33,001 nucleotides of DNA from Actinomycetes bacterium (GTDB lineage: Bacteria > Actinomycetota > Actinomycetes > Actinomycetales > Microbacteriaceae): assembly GCA_023428065.1 (NCBI GenBank), contig JAEYZI010000060.1, forward strand, positions 1-33,001. The letters are read 5' to 3'. This document shows, piece by piece, positions 18,274-29,744 of this stretch. The translations under genes were made by a program, and so were the position numbers. Each line of letters opens with the position of its first letter. The stretch's first letter is position 1. The notes beneath the pieces were generated by a model, which was given only the letters and a program-made list of their open reading frames with translations, did not search any database and was not told where the DNA came from.

Positions 18274-19815
18274 ATGACCGAGCGCGAGCCGGACGCCCCG
18301 TTCGATCCCGAGTTCGACGCGGCCGACGAGTTCGAGGCCGACCCCGGCCTCGCCGACCGCCTCGCCGAGATCGACGACGACCTCGCCGAGCAGCGCGCCG
18401 CATCCCTGCGGGCCGGGCTCGCCGATTACGACCTCGACGAGGACGACCTCGAGGTGCTCCAGGCCGCCGAGGCCGGGCCCGACGGCGTCACCTACCTGCC
18501 GGCGCTGCCCGTGCTCGCGATCGTCGGGCGCCCGAACGTCGGCAAGTCGGCGCTCGTCAACCGCATCATCGGCCGCCGCGAGGCCGTCGTCGAAGACGTC
18601 CCCGGGGTGACGCGCGACCGCGTCGCCTACAAGTCCGAGTGGCTCGGCCGCCGCTTCACGGTCGTCGACACGGGTGGCTGGGAGCCGGATGCCGCGGGCA
18701 TCAACGCCTCCGTCGCCGCGCAGGCGGAGGTCGCGGTCGACCTGGCCGACGCGGTGCTGTTCGTCGTCGACATCAACGTCGGCGCGACGGCGACCGACGA
18801 GCACGTCGTGCGGATGCTGCGCGCGGCGAAGAAGCCCGTCATCCTCGTCGCCAACAAGGCCGACGACGCCATCAAGGACCCGCAGGCCGCGGAGCTCTGG
18901 AGCCTCGGCCTCGGTGAGCCGTGGCCCGTCTCGGCCCTCCACGGGCGCGGCGTCGCCGACCTGCTCGACCACGTCATGACGGTGCTGCCGGAGGTGTCGG
19001 CGGTCGCGAAGCAGGAGATCGGCGGGCCGCGCCGCGTCGCGATCCTGGGGCGCCCGAACGTCGGCAAGAGCTCGCTGCTCAACAAGGCAGCGGGCGAGGA
19101 GCGCGTCGTCGTCAACGAGCTCGCGGGCACGACACGCGACCCGGTCGACGAGCAGATCGAGCTCGGTGGCCGCATCTGGACCTTCGTCGACACCGCCGGC
19201 ATCCGCAAGCGCGTGCACCTGCAACAGGGCGCCGACTTCTACGCCTCGCTGCGCACCGCCGCGGCGCTCGAGAAGGCGGAGGTCGCGGTCGTCGTGATCG
19301 ACGTGACCGAGCCCATCAGCGTGCAGGATCTGCGCATCATCGACCTCGTGCTCGAGTCGGGCCGCGCGCTCGTGCTCGCGTTCAACAAGTGGGACCTGCT
19401 CGACGACGACCGTCGCCGCTACCTCGAGCGCGAGATCGAGCAGGATCTCGCGCACGTGACGTGGGCGCCGCGCGTCAACATCTCCGCGCGCACGGGGCGC
19501 CACCTCGAGAAGCTCGTGCCCGCCCTCGAGACGGCCCTCGAGAGCTGGGACACCCGCATCCCGACCGGCAAGTTCAACGCCCTGCTCGCCGAGCTCACGG
19601 CCGAGCACCCGCACCCGGTGCGCGGCGGCAAGCAGCCCCGCATCCTGTTCGGCACGCAGGCCTCGACGCGGCCGCCGACGTTCGTGCTGTTCACGACCGG
19701 CTTCCTCGACCCGCAGTACCGGCGCTTCATCCAGCGCCGCCTGCGCGAGGTCTACGGCTTCGAGGGCACCCCGATCGTCGTCAACATGCGTGTGCGGGAG
19801 AAGCGCAAGCGATGA
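18274..19815 (+). CDS. der: Ribosome-associated GTPase Der (EngA)
   Basis: A 513-residue tandem GTPase that helps assemble the 50S ribosomal subunit. The first G domain has GRPNVGKSALVNRI (G85-S92 P-loop), DTGGWEPD and NKAD; the second has GRPNVGKSSLLNK (G259-S266), DTAGIRKR and NKWD. The KH-like C-terminal domain ends with YRRFIQRRLREVYGFEGTPIVVNMRVREKRKR. About 80 acidic residues (FDPEFDAADEFEADPG and on) precede the first G domain, an extension common in actinobacterial Der. It ends 20 bases before the convergent MFS gene; no hairpin is seen in that gap. Confidence 0.96.
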   Translation: MTEREPDAPFDPEFDAADEFEADPGLADRLAEIDDDLAEQRAASLRAGLADYDLDEDDLEVLQAAEAGPDGVTYLPALPVLAIVGRPNVGKSALVNRIIGRREAVVEDVPGVTRDRVAYKSEWLGRRFTVVDTGGWEPDAAGINASVAAQAEVAVDLADAVLFVVDINVGATATDEHVVRMLRAAKKPVILVANKADDAIKDPQAAELWSLGLGEPWPVSALHGRGVADLLDHVMTVLPEVSAVAKQEIGGPRRVAILGRPNVGKSSLLNKAAGEERVVVNELAGTTRDPVDEQIELGGRIWTFVDTAGIRKRVHLQQGADFYASLRTAAALEKAEVAVVVIDVTEPISVQDLRIIDLVLESGRALVLAFNKWDLLDDDRRRYLEREIEQDLAHVTWAPRVNISARTGRHLEKLVPALETALESWDTRIPTGKFNALLAELTAEHPHPVRGGKQPRILFGTQASTRPPTFVLFTTGFLDPQYRRFIQRRLREVYGFEGTPIVVNMRVREKRKR

Positions 19816-19835
19816 TCCACCGCTCAGCACCCTGC

Positions 19836-21272
19836 TCACCGTGAGTGGTCGCGGCGGGGGATCGCGAGACACGCGACGAGCGCCACGAGCGCGACGCCCG
19901 TCGCGACCCAGAACGCCGCGTGGAACGCGTCGACGGCGTCCGCCGGCTGCGTCCCGTCGCCGACCATCGTCGTGAGGACGACGGCGAGCACGGCGGTGCC
20001 GAAGGCGCCGCCCACCTGCTGGGCGATGCGCGTGATCATCGTGGCCTGCGGGATCTCGTCGTGGGCGAGTCCGGTCATCGACACCGTCATGAGGGGGATG
20101 AGCACCGTGCCGAGCCCGAGGCCGCGCACGACGAGCACGGCGGAGAGCCACACGTTCGAGGTGCCGGCGTCGGCGAAGGCGAACGGGACGGTGCCGGCCG
20201 CCATGACGCCGAAGCCGACCATGGCGAGCACGCGCGGGCCGAGGCGGTCGAGCAGGAGGCCCGCGACCGGCCGCGCCGCGAGCGACCCGACGCCCTGCGG
20301 GATGAGGAGGAGCGCTGCCGCGAGCACGGTCTCGCCGCGCAGCACCTGCCAGTAGAGCGGCAGCAGGAGCATCGCGCCGTAGAGGGCCGCGCCCGAGAGG
20401 CCCAGTACCGCCGTGGCGCTGCCGACGGTGCGGCGGCCGAGCATCCGCAGCTGCACGAGGGCGCGCTCGCGTCGTGCGAACGACCACGCGACGAAGGCGC
20501 CGACGAGCGCGAGGCCGACGAGGAACGGCACGACGACGTCGAGGCTGCCCACCCCGCCCGCCGACTCGACGTTCGAGAGCCCGAGCAGGGTGAGCGCGAG
20601 GCCGGGGCCCAGCAGCAGGAGGCCCACGATGTCGAGGCGGGCGCGGGTGCGTCGCGCGGAGTCGTCGCGCAGCTTCCACGCGGCGAGGGCGATGCCGACG
20701 AGCACGACGGGCACGTTCACGAGGAACAGCCAGGGCCAGCTGAGGTCGTCGAGGATGACGCCGCCGATGACGGGGCCGAGGATCGGCCCGAGCGCGACGG
20801 GCACCGTGACGATCGCCATCATCCGTCCCATGCCCGTCATGCGCCCGCCCGCGGCCTGCACCGCGAGCGACTGCATGAGCGGGAACATGATGCCTCCGCC
20901 GAGACCCTGCAGCACGCGGAAGACGATGAGGCTCGTCGCGTCCCACGCGAGGGCGCACAGCACCGAGCCGACGAGAAAGAGGGCGAGCGCGGCGATCCAC
21001 AGCCGCTTGCCGCCGATGCGCGCCTGCGCCCATCCGGTGAGGGGGATCGCGACGGCGAGGGCGAGCAGGTAGCCGGTCGACACCCACTGGATGGTCGCGA
21101 CGGGCACCTCGAACTCCCGCGCGAGGGTGTCGAGGGCGATGGCGACGATCGTCGTGTCGAGGATGCCGGCGAATCCGCCGATGATGAGCACCCACGCGGT
21201 GCTGAGCGCGCCGCGGGGGATGCCGGCGTCGCTCCGGTCGAGGGTCGCGGATGCGGTGGGTGCGTTCGTCAT
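19836..21272 (-). CDS. MFS multidrug exporter, DHA2 (EmrB/QacA) type
   Basis: A 478-residue membrane transporter with about 14 predicted spans, expected to export drugs in exchange for protons. The DHA2 features are LDTTIVAIALDTLAREF in helix 1, QWVSTGYLLALAVAIPLTGWAQARIGGKRLW (motif A) and GPILGPVIGG (motif C). I chose the ATG at 21272, with GAGG eight bases upstream; the reading opens ten codons earlier but that part overlaps the operator region. It is divergent from a TetR gene with shared control sites, so the exporter is almost surely repressed by that regulator and induced by its ligand. Substrates are unknown. Confidence 0.93.
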   Translation of the reverse strand: MTNAPTASATLDRSDAGIPRGALSTAWVLIIGGFAGILDTTIVAIALDTLAREFEVPVATIQWVSTGYLLALAVAIPLTGWAQARIGGKRLWIAALALFLVGSVLCALAWDATSLIVFRVLQGLGGGIMFPLMQSLAVQAAGGRMTGMGRMMAIVTVPVALGPILGPVIGGVILDDLSWPWLFLVNVPVVLVGIALAAWKLRDDSARRTRARLDIVGLLLLGPGLALTLLGLSNVESAGGVGSLDVVVPFLVGLALVGAFVAWSFARRERALVQLRMLGRRTVGSATAVLGLSGAALYGAMLLLPLYWQVLRGETVLAAALLLIPQGVGSLAARPVAGLLLDRLGPRVLAMVGFGVMAAGTVPFAFADAGTSNVWLSAVLVVRGLGLGTVLIPLMTVSMTGLAHDEIPQATMITRIAQQVGGAFGTAVLAVVLTTMVGDGTQPADAVDAFHAAFWVATGVALVALVACLAIPRRDHSR

Positions 21273-21291
21273 GGGTGTCCTCGGGGGGTCA

Positions 21292-21355
21292 ATAAGAAAC
21301 ACAACTGTCTCTTGGGAGAGTACGACGGTGCGATAAGATACGCAAGTGACTCTTG
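21292..21355. promoter_or_regulatory. Shared MFS/tetR promoters with two operator-like repeats
   Basis: Two 23-base direct repeats (21292-21314 and 21333-21355, pattern ATAAGA-ACxCAAxTGxCTCTTG) agree at 19 of 23 positions. Copy 1 contains an imperfect palindrome, AAGA-A-ACA-CAAC-TGT-C-TCTT. For tetR, TTGGGA (21312-21317) and TAAGAT (21334-21339) fit -35 and -10 with a 16-base spacer and a leaderless GTG at 21346. For the exporter on the minus strand, TTGCGT (complement of 21340-21345) and TACTCT (complement of 21317-21322) fit with a 17-base spacer. Copy 1 then covers the exporter start site, and copy 2 covers the exporter -35 and the tetR -10 and start codon, which suits repression of both genes. 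Confidence 0.65.
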
Positions 21356-21930
21356 AGGCGAAGGCGACGCGACGACGCGGCGAGGAACTCCAGAACGCGA
21401 TCCTCGACGCGGTCTGGGATGAGATCTCCGAGAAGGGCTACGGTGGCCTCACCTACGAGGGCGTCGCGGCGCGCGCCCGCACGAGTCGCGCCGTGCTCTA
21501 CCGGCGTTGGCCTACGCGCACCGATCTCGTGCTCGCAGCCATCGAACGCCTCGGCCGACGCACGCCTGCCGTCGCCCCCGACACCGGGAGTCTCCGCGAG
21601 GACCTGCTCGAACTGCTGCGCCACTCCAACACCCACAGGCTCGGGATGTGGGTCGTGCTGAGCGTGCAGCTCGCAGGCTTCTACGCGGAGACGGGCATCA
21701 CCCCCGGCGAGCTGCGCACCCGGATGATCGGCAACCGCCCGAGCCTCGTGCCCGTGATCGTGGCGCGGGCCGTCGAGCGCGGCGAGGCGCGCCCGGGGCT
21801 GAGCGAGCGAGTGCTGCGCACGCCGTTCGACCTGTTCCGCTCGGAGGCGATCCTGCGGCTCGGCCCGGTTCCCGACGAGGAGCTCGTGGCGATCGTCGAC
21901 GAGGTGTTCCTGCCGCTCGTGCGGCCGTAG
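21346..21930 (+). CDS. TetR family transcriptional regulator
   Basis: A 194-residue repressor. The N-terminal helix-turn-helix is clear: ILDAVWDEISEKGYGGLTYEGVAARARTSRAVLYRRWPTRTDLVLAAI (about residues 19-66). The rest is an all-helical ligand-binding domain of the TetR_C type. The GTG at 21346 fits a leaderless transcript from TAAGAT; no ribosome-binding site is visible. It is divergent from the MFS exporter and should bind the two repeats between them. A start inside an operator copy suggests tight autorepression. Confidence 0.93.
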   Translation: MTLEAKATRRRGEELQNAILDAVWDEISEKGYGGLTYEGVAARARTSRAVLYRRWPTRTDLVLAAIERLGRRTPAVAPDTGSLREDLLELLRHSNTHRLGMWVVLSVQLAGFYAETGITPGELRTRMIGNRPSLVPVIVARAVERGEARPGLSERVLRTPFDLFRSEAILRLGPVPDEELVAIVDEVFLPLVRP

Positions 21931-21989
21931 TACCCGGCACTGCGGATTTGGCACTGTCGCCCGCGTCGCGCATCCGTCAGGATCGCTGC

Positions 21990-22943
21990 GTGGCCGACAT
22001 CGAGAATTCGAAGCTCACCGTCATCGGAGCGGGCGCCGTGGGGAGTTCGCTCGCGTACGCCGCCCTCATCCGCGAGTCCGCGCGCGAGGTCGCGCTCTTC
22101 GACATCGACACCGCGCGGGTCGGCGCGGAGGTGCTCGACCTCGCTCATGGCACACCCTTCACGGGCGCCTCGCGCATCGTCGGCGGGTCCGACCTCTCCG
22201 TCGCCGACGGCTCCAACGTCGTCGTCATCACGGCCGGGGCGAAGCAGAAGCCGGGGCAGACGCGCCTCGAGCTCGCGGGCGTCAACGTCGGCATCATCCG
22301 GACGCTCATGCCCGAACTCGTCGATCGGGCCCCCGACGCGGTCTTCGTGATCGTGTCGAACCCGTGCGACGTGCTCACGGTCGCGGCGCAGCGCCTCTCG
22401 GGGCTGCCCGCCTCCCGCATCTTCGCGTCCGGCACCGTGCTCGACTCCGCGCGCCTCAAGTGGCTGCTCGCCGAGCGCCTCGGCGTCGCCGCGTCGAGCA
22501 CCCACGCGATGATCGTCGGCGAGCACGGGGACTCGGAGTTCCCGCTGTGGTCGCAGGCGCGGATCGGGCCGGTGCCGGTCGCGCACTGGGACGCCGGCGA
22601 CGGGCCCCTCTCGCGCGACGAGCTCGACCGCATCTCCGACGACGTCAAAAACGCCGCCTACGCCGTCATCGCGGGCAAGGGGGCCACCAACTACGCGATC
22701 GGCCTCTCGGGCGCACGCATCGTCGAGGCGATCCTGCGCGACGAGGGGGCGGTGCTCCCCGTGTCGAGCGTGCTCGACGGGTACCACGGCGTGAGCGGCG
22801 TCGCCCTCTCGGTGCCGAGCGTCATCGACCGTACGGGCGTGCGGCGCGTGATCGACGTGCCGTTCGACGACGAGGAGCAGGCCCGCTTCGTCGCGTCGGC
22901 GGATGCCATCCGCCGCTCGCTCGACGAGCTCGGGATCAGCTGA
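21990..22943 (+). CDS. ldh: L-lactate dehydrogenase
   Basis: A 317-residue NAD-dependent enzyme interconverting pyruvate and L-lactate. The NAD site is VIGAGAVGSSLAYAALI. AGAKQKPGQTRLELAGVN carries the Gln of the substrate loop that favours lactate over malate dehydrogenases. The catalytic His is H179 in VGEHGDSEFPLWS, and the DSARLKWLLAERLG segment holds the conserved Arg. Start is the GTG at 21990; upstream in-frame codons lie within tetR. Its last 8 bases overlap the convergent metal ATPase gene. No allosteric assignment can be made. Confidence 0.94.
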   Translation: MADIENSKLTVIGAGAVGSSLAYAALIRESAREVALFDIDTARVGAEVLDLAHGTPFTGASRIVGGSDLSVADGSNVVVITAGAKQKPGQTRLELAGVNVGIIRTLMPELVDRAPDAVFVIVSNPCDVLTVAAQRLSGLPASRIFASGTVLDSARLKWLLAERLGVAASSTHAMIVGEHGDSEFPLWSQARIGPVPVAHWDAGDGPLSRDELDRISDDVKNAAYAVIAGKGATNYAIGLSGARIVEAILRDEGAVLPVSSVLDGYHGVSGVALSVPSVIDRTGVRRVIDVPFDDEEQARFVASADAIRRSLDELGIS

Positions 22944-24816
22944 CCGACACCGGGGCAGCGGGCGCTGCCGAGGCTCGCATGCGTGCGTCGGCGCGGTGCG
23001 TGCCGATCGCGCGCAGTGCGGCGAGGATCGTGACGAGGTCGACGAGCTCCTGAAGGAGCGCACCGACCGTCGCCGGGATGATCCCGAACGATGCGACGAG
23101 CATGAGCCCGATCGAGGCCGCGATGCCGAGCCAGATGCTCTGCAGGGCAATGCGCACCGTCCGCCGGCCGATGACGACCGCGTCCGCGACGCGCGAGATG
23201 TCGTCGACGAGCACGACGGCATCCGCGGATTCGCTTGCCGCGGTTGCGCCCTTCGCTCCCATCGCGATCCCGACATCCGCGGCGGCGAGCACGGGGGCGT
23301 CGTTGACGCCGTCGCCGACCATGATGACGGGGCGCTCGGGGAGCCCCGCGACCGCCTCGACCTTGTCGGCGGGGAGGCACTCCGCGCGCACCTCATGGAT
23401 GTCGAGGCCCGCCGCCACGTGTTCGGCGGTCTCTCGCGCGTCGCCCGTGAGCATGACGATGCGCCGCACCCCGAGGGCCCGGAGTCGATCCACCGTCGTG
23501 CGGGCGTTGTCCCGCACGACGTCGCTCGCGAGGATCGCCCCCGCGAACCGTCCGTCGATCGCGACGTAGACGGCGAGCTCGCCCGGCGCGATGGCCGTGC
23601 GACGGGCGTCGGGTGCGTGCTCGGCGACGAAGCGGAACTTGCCGACCACCACATGGCGGCCGGCGATCTCGGCCTCGACGCCGTTCGTGGCGAGCTCGCG
23701 CGCGCGCGTCGCCTCCGTGCGCGTCAACCCCCGCGCCTCGGCCGCGCGGATCATCGAGCTCGCGAGCACGTGCGAGGAGTACTCCTCTGCGCTCGCGACC
23801 GAGGCGAGCACCTCGTCCTCCGTGAAACCGGCTTCCGGGCGCACCGCGGTGATCTCCGGCGCACCGTGGGTGAGGGTGCCGGTCTTGTCGAACACGGCCG
23901 CGCGTGCCGCGGAGAGCCCCTCGAGCACACTGCCGCCCTTGACGATGATGCCGTCGCGGGCCGCGCGGCTCATCCCTCCGACGAAGGCGACGGGCGCGGC
24001 GATGAGCAGCGGGCACGGCGTCGCGAGCACGAGCACCTCGGCGAAACGCGTCGGCTCGCGCGACACGATCCACGCGACGGCGCCGAGGGCGAGCGAGAAT
24101 GCCGTGAACGGCACCGCGTAGCGGTCCGCGAGGCGCACGACGGGCGCCCGGCTCTCCGACGCCTCGGCCACGAGGGCCACGATCTGCTGGTACTGGCTCG
24201 CGGCTGCGGTCGCCGTGGCCCGCAGGTGGATCGCCTCCGGGCCGTTGACGCCGCCGGAGAGGAGATCGTCTCCCTCCGCCTTCTCCACGGGGATGCTCTC
24301 GCCCGTGAGCGAGGACTGGTCGATGCTCGCCGAGGGCGACAGGAGCACGCCGTCGACGGGGATGACCTCCGCCGGGCGCACGAGCAGCACGTCGCCCACG
24401 GCCACCTCTGCCACGTCGACGTCGCGGATGGCGCCGTCGCGCTCGACGTGCGCACGCAACGGCGCGCGCGCGAGCAGCGCGTCGAGCTCGCGCTTGGCGC
24501 GCCGGTTGGCGTAGTCCTCGAGCGCCTCGCCGCCCGTGAGCATGAGCACCACGATGAGGGCGGCCACGAACTCGCCGACCGCGACCGTCGCGACGATCGC
24601 GGTGATCGCGAGCACGTCGAGGCCGAAGTGTCCGCGCAGGAGCTCGCGCACCATCCCGACCGCCTGCCACACGGCGATCGCGAGGGCGTAGACGCTGAAC
24701 ACCCACGCGACGAGCCAGCCGGCGCCCGTCGCGGCGAGCAGGATGCCCGCGAGGCCCACGGCGATCGTCAGCGTGACGGCCCAGTAGCGGCGGGCGAGGT
24801 GCAGGATCAACCGCAC
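22936..24816 (-). CDS. P1B-type heavy-metal ATPase, probable P1B-5 class
   Basis: A 626-residue metal-exporting P-type ATPase without an N-terminal metal-binding domain. In order: two hydrophobic segments, the actuator motif TGES at 171-174, membrane motif TPCP at 266-269 followed six residues after the Cys by Pro, phosphorylation site D310 in DKTGTLT, and the hinge VGDGVNDAPVLAAADVGIAM. The last helix carries QELVD (589-593) before LVTILAALR. From memory, TPCPx6P with QExxD defines subgroup P1B-5, whose studied member exports nickel; copper and zinc pumps have CPC and cobalt types SPC. No hemerythrin-like tail is present. The GTG at 24816 lies one base after the stop of the HhH-GPD gene, so translation is coupled. 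Confidence 0.92.
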   Translation of the reverse strand: MRLILHLARRYWAVTLTIAVGLAGILLAATGAGWLVAWVFSVYALAIAVWQAVGMVRELLRGHFGLDVLAITAIVATVAVGEFVAALIVVLMLTGGEALEDYANRRAKRELDALLARAPLRAHVERDGAIRDVDVAEVAVGDVLLVRPAEVIPVDGVLLSPSASIDQSSLTGESIPVEKAEGDDLLSGGVNGPEAIHLRATATAAASQYQQIVALVAEASESRAPVVRLADRYAVPFTAFSLALGAVAWIVSREPTRFAEVLVLATPCPLLIAAPVAFVGGMSRAARDGIIVKGGSVLEGLSAARAAVFDKTGTLTHGAPEITAVRPEAGFTEDEVLASVASAEEYSSHVLASSMIRAAEARGLTRTEATRARELATNGVEAEIAGRHVVVGKFRFVAEHAPDARRTAIAPGELAVYVAIDGRFAGAILASDVVRDNARTTVDRLRALGVRRIVMLTGDARETAEHVAAGLDIHEVRAECLPADKVEAVAGLPERPVIMVGDGVNDAPVLAAADVGIAMGAKGATAASESADAVVLVDDISRVADAVVIGRRTVRIALQSIWLGIAASIGLMLVASFGIIPATVGALLQELVDLVTILAALRAIGTHRADARMRASAAPAAPVSVS

Positions 24817-24817
24817 G

Positions 24818-25399
24818 TCAGGACCTGGCGTCCTTCGCGGCCGCCTTCATGGCCTTCTTGTGTGCGCGCACGCGCGCGAGCGAATCGGCGTCGACGATGT
24901 CGGCGACCGAGCGCAGCGAGCCCTCCTCGCCGTACTCGCCGGCCGCGTCCCGCCAACCGGGAGCGTCGAGGCCGTACTGCTTTCCGAGCAGGGCGAGGAA
25001 GATGCGCGCCTTCTGGTCGCCGAAACCCGGCAGCGCCTTCAGGCGACCGAGCACCGTCGGGCCGTCGGGTGCGCCGTCGGTCCAGATGGCCGCCGCGTCG
25101 CCGTGCCAGTCGTCGACGATCGTGCGGCACAGCGTCTGCACGCGGGCCGCCATCGACCCCGGGAAGCGGTGGATGGCGGGCGACTCCTTGAACAGCTCGG
25201 CGAGCGCCTCCGGGTCGGCGTCGGCGATCGTCGCGGCGTCGAGTGTGCCGCCCATCCGCTCCCGCAGCTTCTCGGGGCCGGCGAACGCGGTCTCCATGGG
25301 CACCTGCTGGTCGAGCAGCATGCCGATGAGGAGCGCGAGCGGGCTCTCGGAGAGGAGGCGGTCGGCATCCGGTTCGCCGGTGAGGTGCACGGTGGGCAT
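24818..25399 (-). CDS. HhH-GPD family protein
   Basis: A 193-residue member of a small actinobacterial family (TIGR03252 as I recall) whose body is a HhH-GPD domain, related to base-excision glycosylases such as endonuclease III. Visible parts are LIGMLLDQQVPMETAFAGPEKL at the start and the helix-hairpin-helix LKALPGFGDQKARIFLALL. The four-Cys iron-sulfur motif of EndoIII is absent. The ATG at 25399 directly precedes the conserved region. Whether it cuts damaged bases is unproven. It sits between a UvrA-like gene (26 bases upstream) and the metal ATPase (one base downstream). Confidence 0.88.
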   Translation of the reverse strand: MPTVHLTGEPDADRLLSESPLALLIGMLLDQQVPMETAFAGPEKLRERMGGTLDAATIADADPEALAELFKESPAIHRFPGSMAARVQTLCRTIVDDWHGDAAAIWTDGAPDGPTVLGRLKALPGFGDQKARIFLALLGKQYGLDAPGWRDAAGEYGEEGSLRSVADIVDADSLARVRAHKKAMKAAAKDARS

Positions 25400-25425
25400 G
25401 TACCCATGGTGCCACCGGAGGAGCC

Positions 25426-27786
<2,361 letters not shown>

Positions 27787-27838
27787 GCGGCGACGCTACC
27801 GGGGCGCGCGGACATCCGGCTTCCTCATTTCTGATCGC

Positions 27839-29092
27839 TCACGCCGTCTCGGGGAGGGTCGCGTACTCGCGGCCGAGGTAGCTCGTCCACGTGAGGGTGC
27901 CGGCCCGCGTCTGCTGAACGCGCCAGCCGCCGTGGTGTTTGAGCGTGTGGTGGCCGCGCGAGAGGTGGGCGAGGTTGTCGTGGTCGGTCGGTCCGTCGTG
28001 GGCGTGCCAGTCGCGGGTGTGGTCGATGTCGCAGCGCCGCGCGGGGGTCGAGCACATCGGGAACCGGCAGGTGCCGTCGCGAAGCCGCAGCCATCGTCGC
28101 AGCGGCTCGGGAACGCGGTAGCTCGTGCGCGAAAGGGAGAGCGCGGCCCCGGTCTCGGGGTCGACGAGCAGCCGGAAGAGCGACGGCGCCTCCGCGGTGA
28201 GTCGGCGGGCGGTCACCGGGTCGATCGGGCCGACGCCCTGGAGGGTGCCCGGCTCACCTCCGCCGAGCAGGGTCTGCACGGGCACCGTGACCACCACCGT
28301 GGGCGTGACGCCCGTGAAGTGCCCGAGGTCGGCGCGCTGCGTCTCGAGCAGGTGCTCGGCGTCGGCACCCATGAGCTCGAGCTGGGTGCGCCCGAGGCCG
28401 AGCGTCGTGTCGCGGTCCAGCAGCGCGTCGACGACGAGGTCGACGCGCAGTTGCGCGAGCGTGCGGGGGTCGCCGTCGTCGATGGCGCGGCCGGCCGCTT
28501 CTGTCGCGCGCGTGTGGATGGCGGAGGCGACCACGGCATCCGTGTAGAGGGTGAGGTAGGCCATGCCGTCGCGTGCCGGGTCGAGCAGGAGCTCGCGCGA
28601 CTCGCGGGCGGTGCGGGCGCGCTCGGCCATCGTCTCGGGTGCGCGGCGCTCGCGGAGGCGGCGCACGCGGCGGCGGAACTGCGCGACGGTCGTCGTGCCC
28701 GCCGTGCCGAGGGCGACGCGTTCGATCGCCTCGCGGTCGTCGGGGTCGAGCCCGGCGGTCTCGTCGACGAGCACCTGGGCGTGACGGTAGGAGAACCGCC
28801 CCTCGGACAGTGCCGCGAGCGTCGCAGGAAGCTCCCGCGCGAGCAGGCGCGCCTCGCCGAGGAGCGCGTCGACCGCGCGCTCGGGCAGCCGGAGCGCGCA
28901 CGCCAGCTCCGCCCGCTCAGCGCGCTCGCGCATGGGCTCGGCGGATGCGGGGAAGGCATCCGCGAACGCGTCCTCGAATGCGAGCAGGGCCTCGGCGCGC
29001 TCGGCCGCGAGGGCGTCGATGCGCGCCTGCACGGCGACGACGCGGTCGAGCGCGGCCTCCGCCGCGGTGACCGGATCGGGCTTCCTGCTCAT
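27839..29092 (-). CDS. HNH endonuclease-domain protein (DUF222, 13E12 type)
   Basis: A 417-residue protein with a large N-terminal DUF222 region and a C-terminal HNH nuclease motif: CRFPMCSTPARRCDIDHTRDW, then DNLAHLSRGHHTLKHHGGW, with the Cys pair, the DIDH core and the final His all present. This is the family of the REP13E12 repeats of mycobacteria and is found in many copies in Microbacteriaceae, often with mobile or repeat regions. It is complete here, not a fragment. The ATG at 29092 begins a plausible MSRKPDPVTAAEAALDR. Function in the cell is unknown. Confidence 0.93.
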   Translation of the reverse strand: MSRKPDPVTAAEAALDRVVAVQARIDALAAERAEALLAFEDAFADAFPASAEPMRERAERAELACALRLPERAVDALLGEARLLARELPATLAALSEGRFSYRHAQVLVDETAGLDPDDREAIERVALGTAGTTTVAQFRRRVRRLRERRAPETMAERARTARESRELLLDPARDGMAYLTLYTDAVVASAIHTRATEAAGRAIDDGDPRTLAQLRVDLVVDALLDRDTTLGLGRTQLELMGADAEHLLETQRADLGHFTGVTPTVVVTVPVQTLLGGGEPGTLQGVGPIDPVTARRLTAEAPSLFRLLVDPETGAALSLSRTSYRVPEPLRRWLRLRDGTCRFPMCSTPARRCDIDHTRDWHAHDGPTDHDNLAHLSRGHHTLKHHGGWRVQQTRAGTLTWTSYLGREYATLPETA

Positions 29093-29293
29093 GACTCCAC
29101 GCCATCGGAGGCCACCGACATCGCGAGCGCCGAAGGCCCGGATTTCGGCGTTGTCCGGGGCGCGGGAAGGTGATCGTTATCGTTCTGTGACCCGGCTCGA
29201 TCCGGGGTGCGGCGCCACCGTCATCCTGTGGGGGGATGCGGTTCCCACCCTCGCCCGATGTCCGCGACCCGGTGGCCGGGCGACGCTGAACGC

Positions 29294-29743
29294 ATGAACA
29301 GAAACCGTCGCCCTGCCGCCTTCGTGCTCGCCGCCGTCATCCCCACGGCCGTCCTCCTGAGCGGGTGCTCGATCGTCGACGAGGTGCTCTACCAGGAGCG
29401 CAGTGCCCAGTTCGAGTCCGCCGCCGACCTCATGACCGAGTGGGCGGGTTCCGCGCCGTGGGTGCCCGACGACGCGAGCGACATCCGCATCCGCGAGAAG
29501 ACCGACGGCAAGGTCGTGACGATGCTGCTCACCAGCGGCGAGGCCGAGCTCGACCCTGCGCTGTGCGCCGAAGTGGAGCGTCGCTCGGCGCCGGTGTTCG
29601 CCGTCGACGAGTCGCCCGACGCGTTCACGGCCGAAACGGTGTGGGCGTGCGGAGCGTGGGCCGTCATCCCGTCCGACGCCGGGTGGTTCGGGTGGACCCC
29701 CAACCACCCCGACGAGCAGGCGGCGTCGCCGGCCGACGGGTGA
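29294..29743 (+). CDS. Small putative lipoprotein
   Basis: A 149-residue protein with a lipoprotein signal: a basic start (MNRNRR), a hydrophobic stretch and the lipobox LLSGC, with the acylated Cys at residue 25. The mature part is acidic with three more Cys (GC, LCAEV, VWACG) and contains SAADLMTEWAGSAPWVPDDASDIRI. I do not recognise the family; similar small lipoproteins occur in Microbacteriaceae. The reading opens 29 codons earlier, but only the ATG at 29294 gives a signal sequence. It ends one base from the convergent apt gene. Confidence 0.8.
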   Translation: MNRNRRPAAFVLAAVIPTAVLLSGCSIVDEVLYQERSAQFESAADLMTEWAGSAPWVPDDASDIRIREKTDGKVVTMLLTSGEAELDPALCAEVERRSAPVFAVDESPDAFTAETVWACGAWAVIPSDAGWFGWTPNHPDEQAASPADG

Positions 29744-29744
29744 C

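Noticed and set aside
18256..21195. Very long minus-strand ORF across der and the MFS gene
   Set aside because: It is Arg/His-rich low-complexity sequence opposite real genes, as expected in GC-rich DNA with few stops.
19845..21356. 503-codon plus-strand ORF over the MFS gene
   Set aside because: It is antisense to a transporter with all family motifs; composition is Arg/Glu/Asp-rich without a hydrophobic core.
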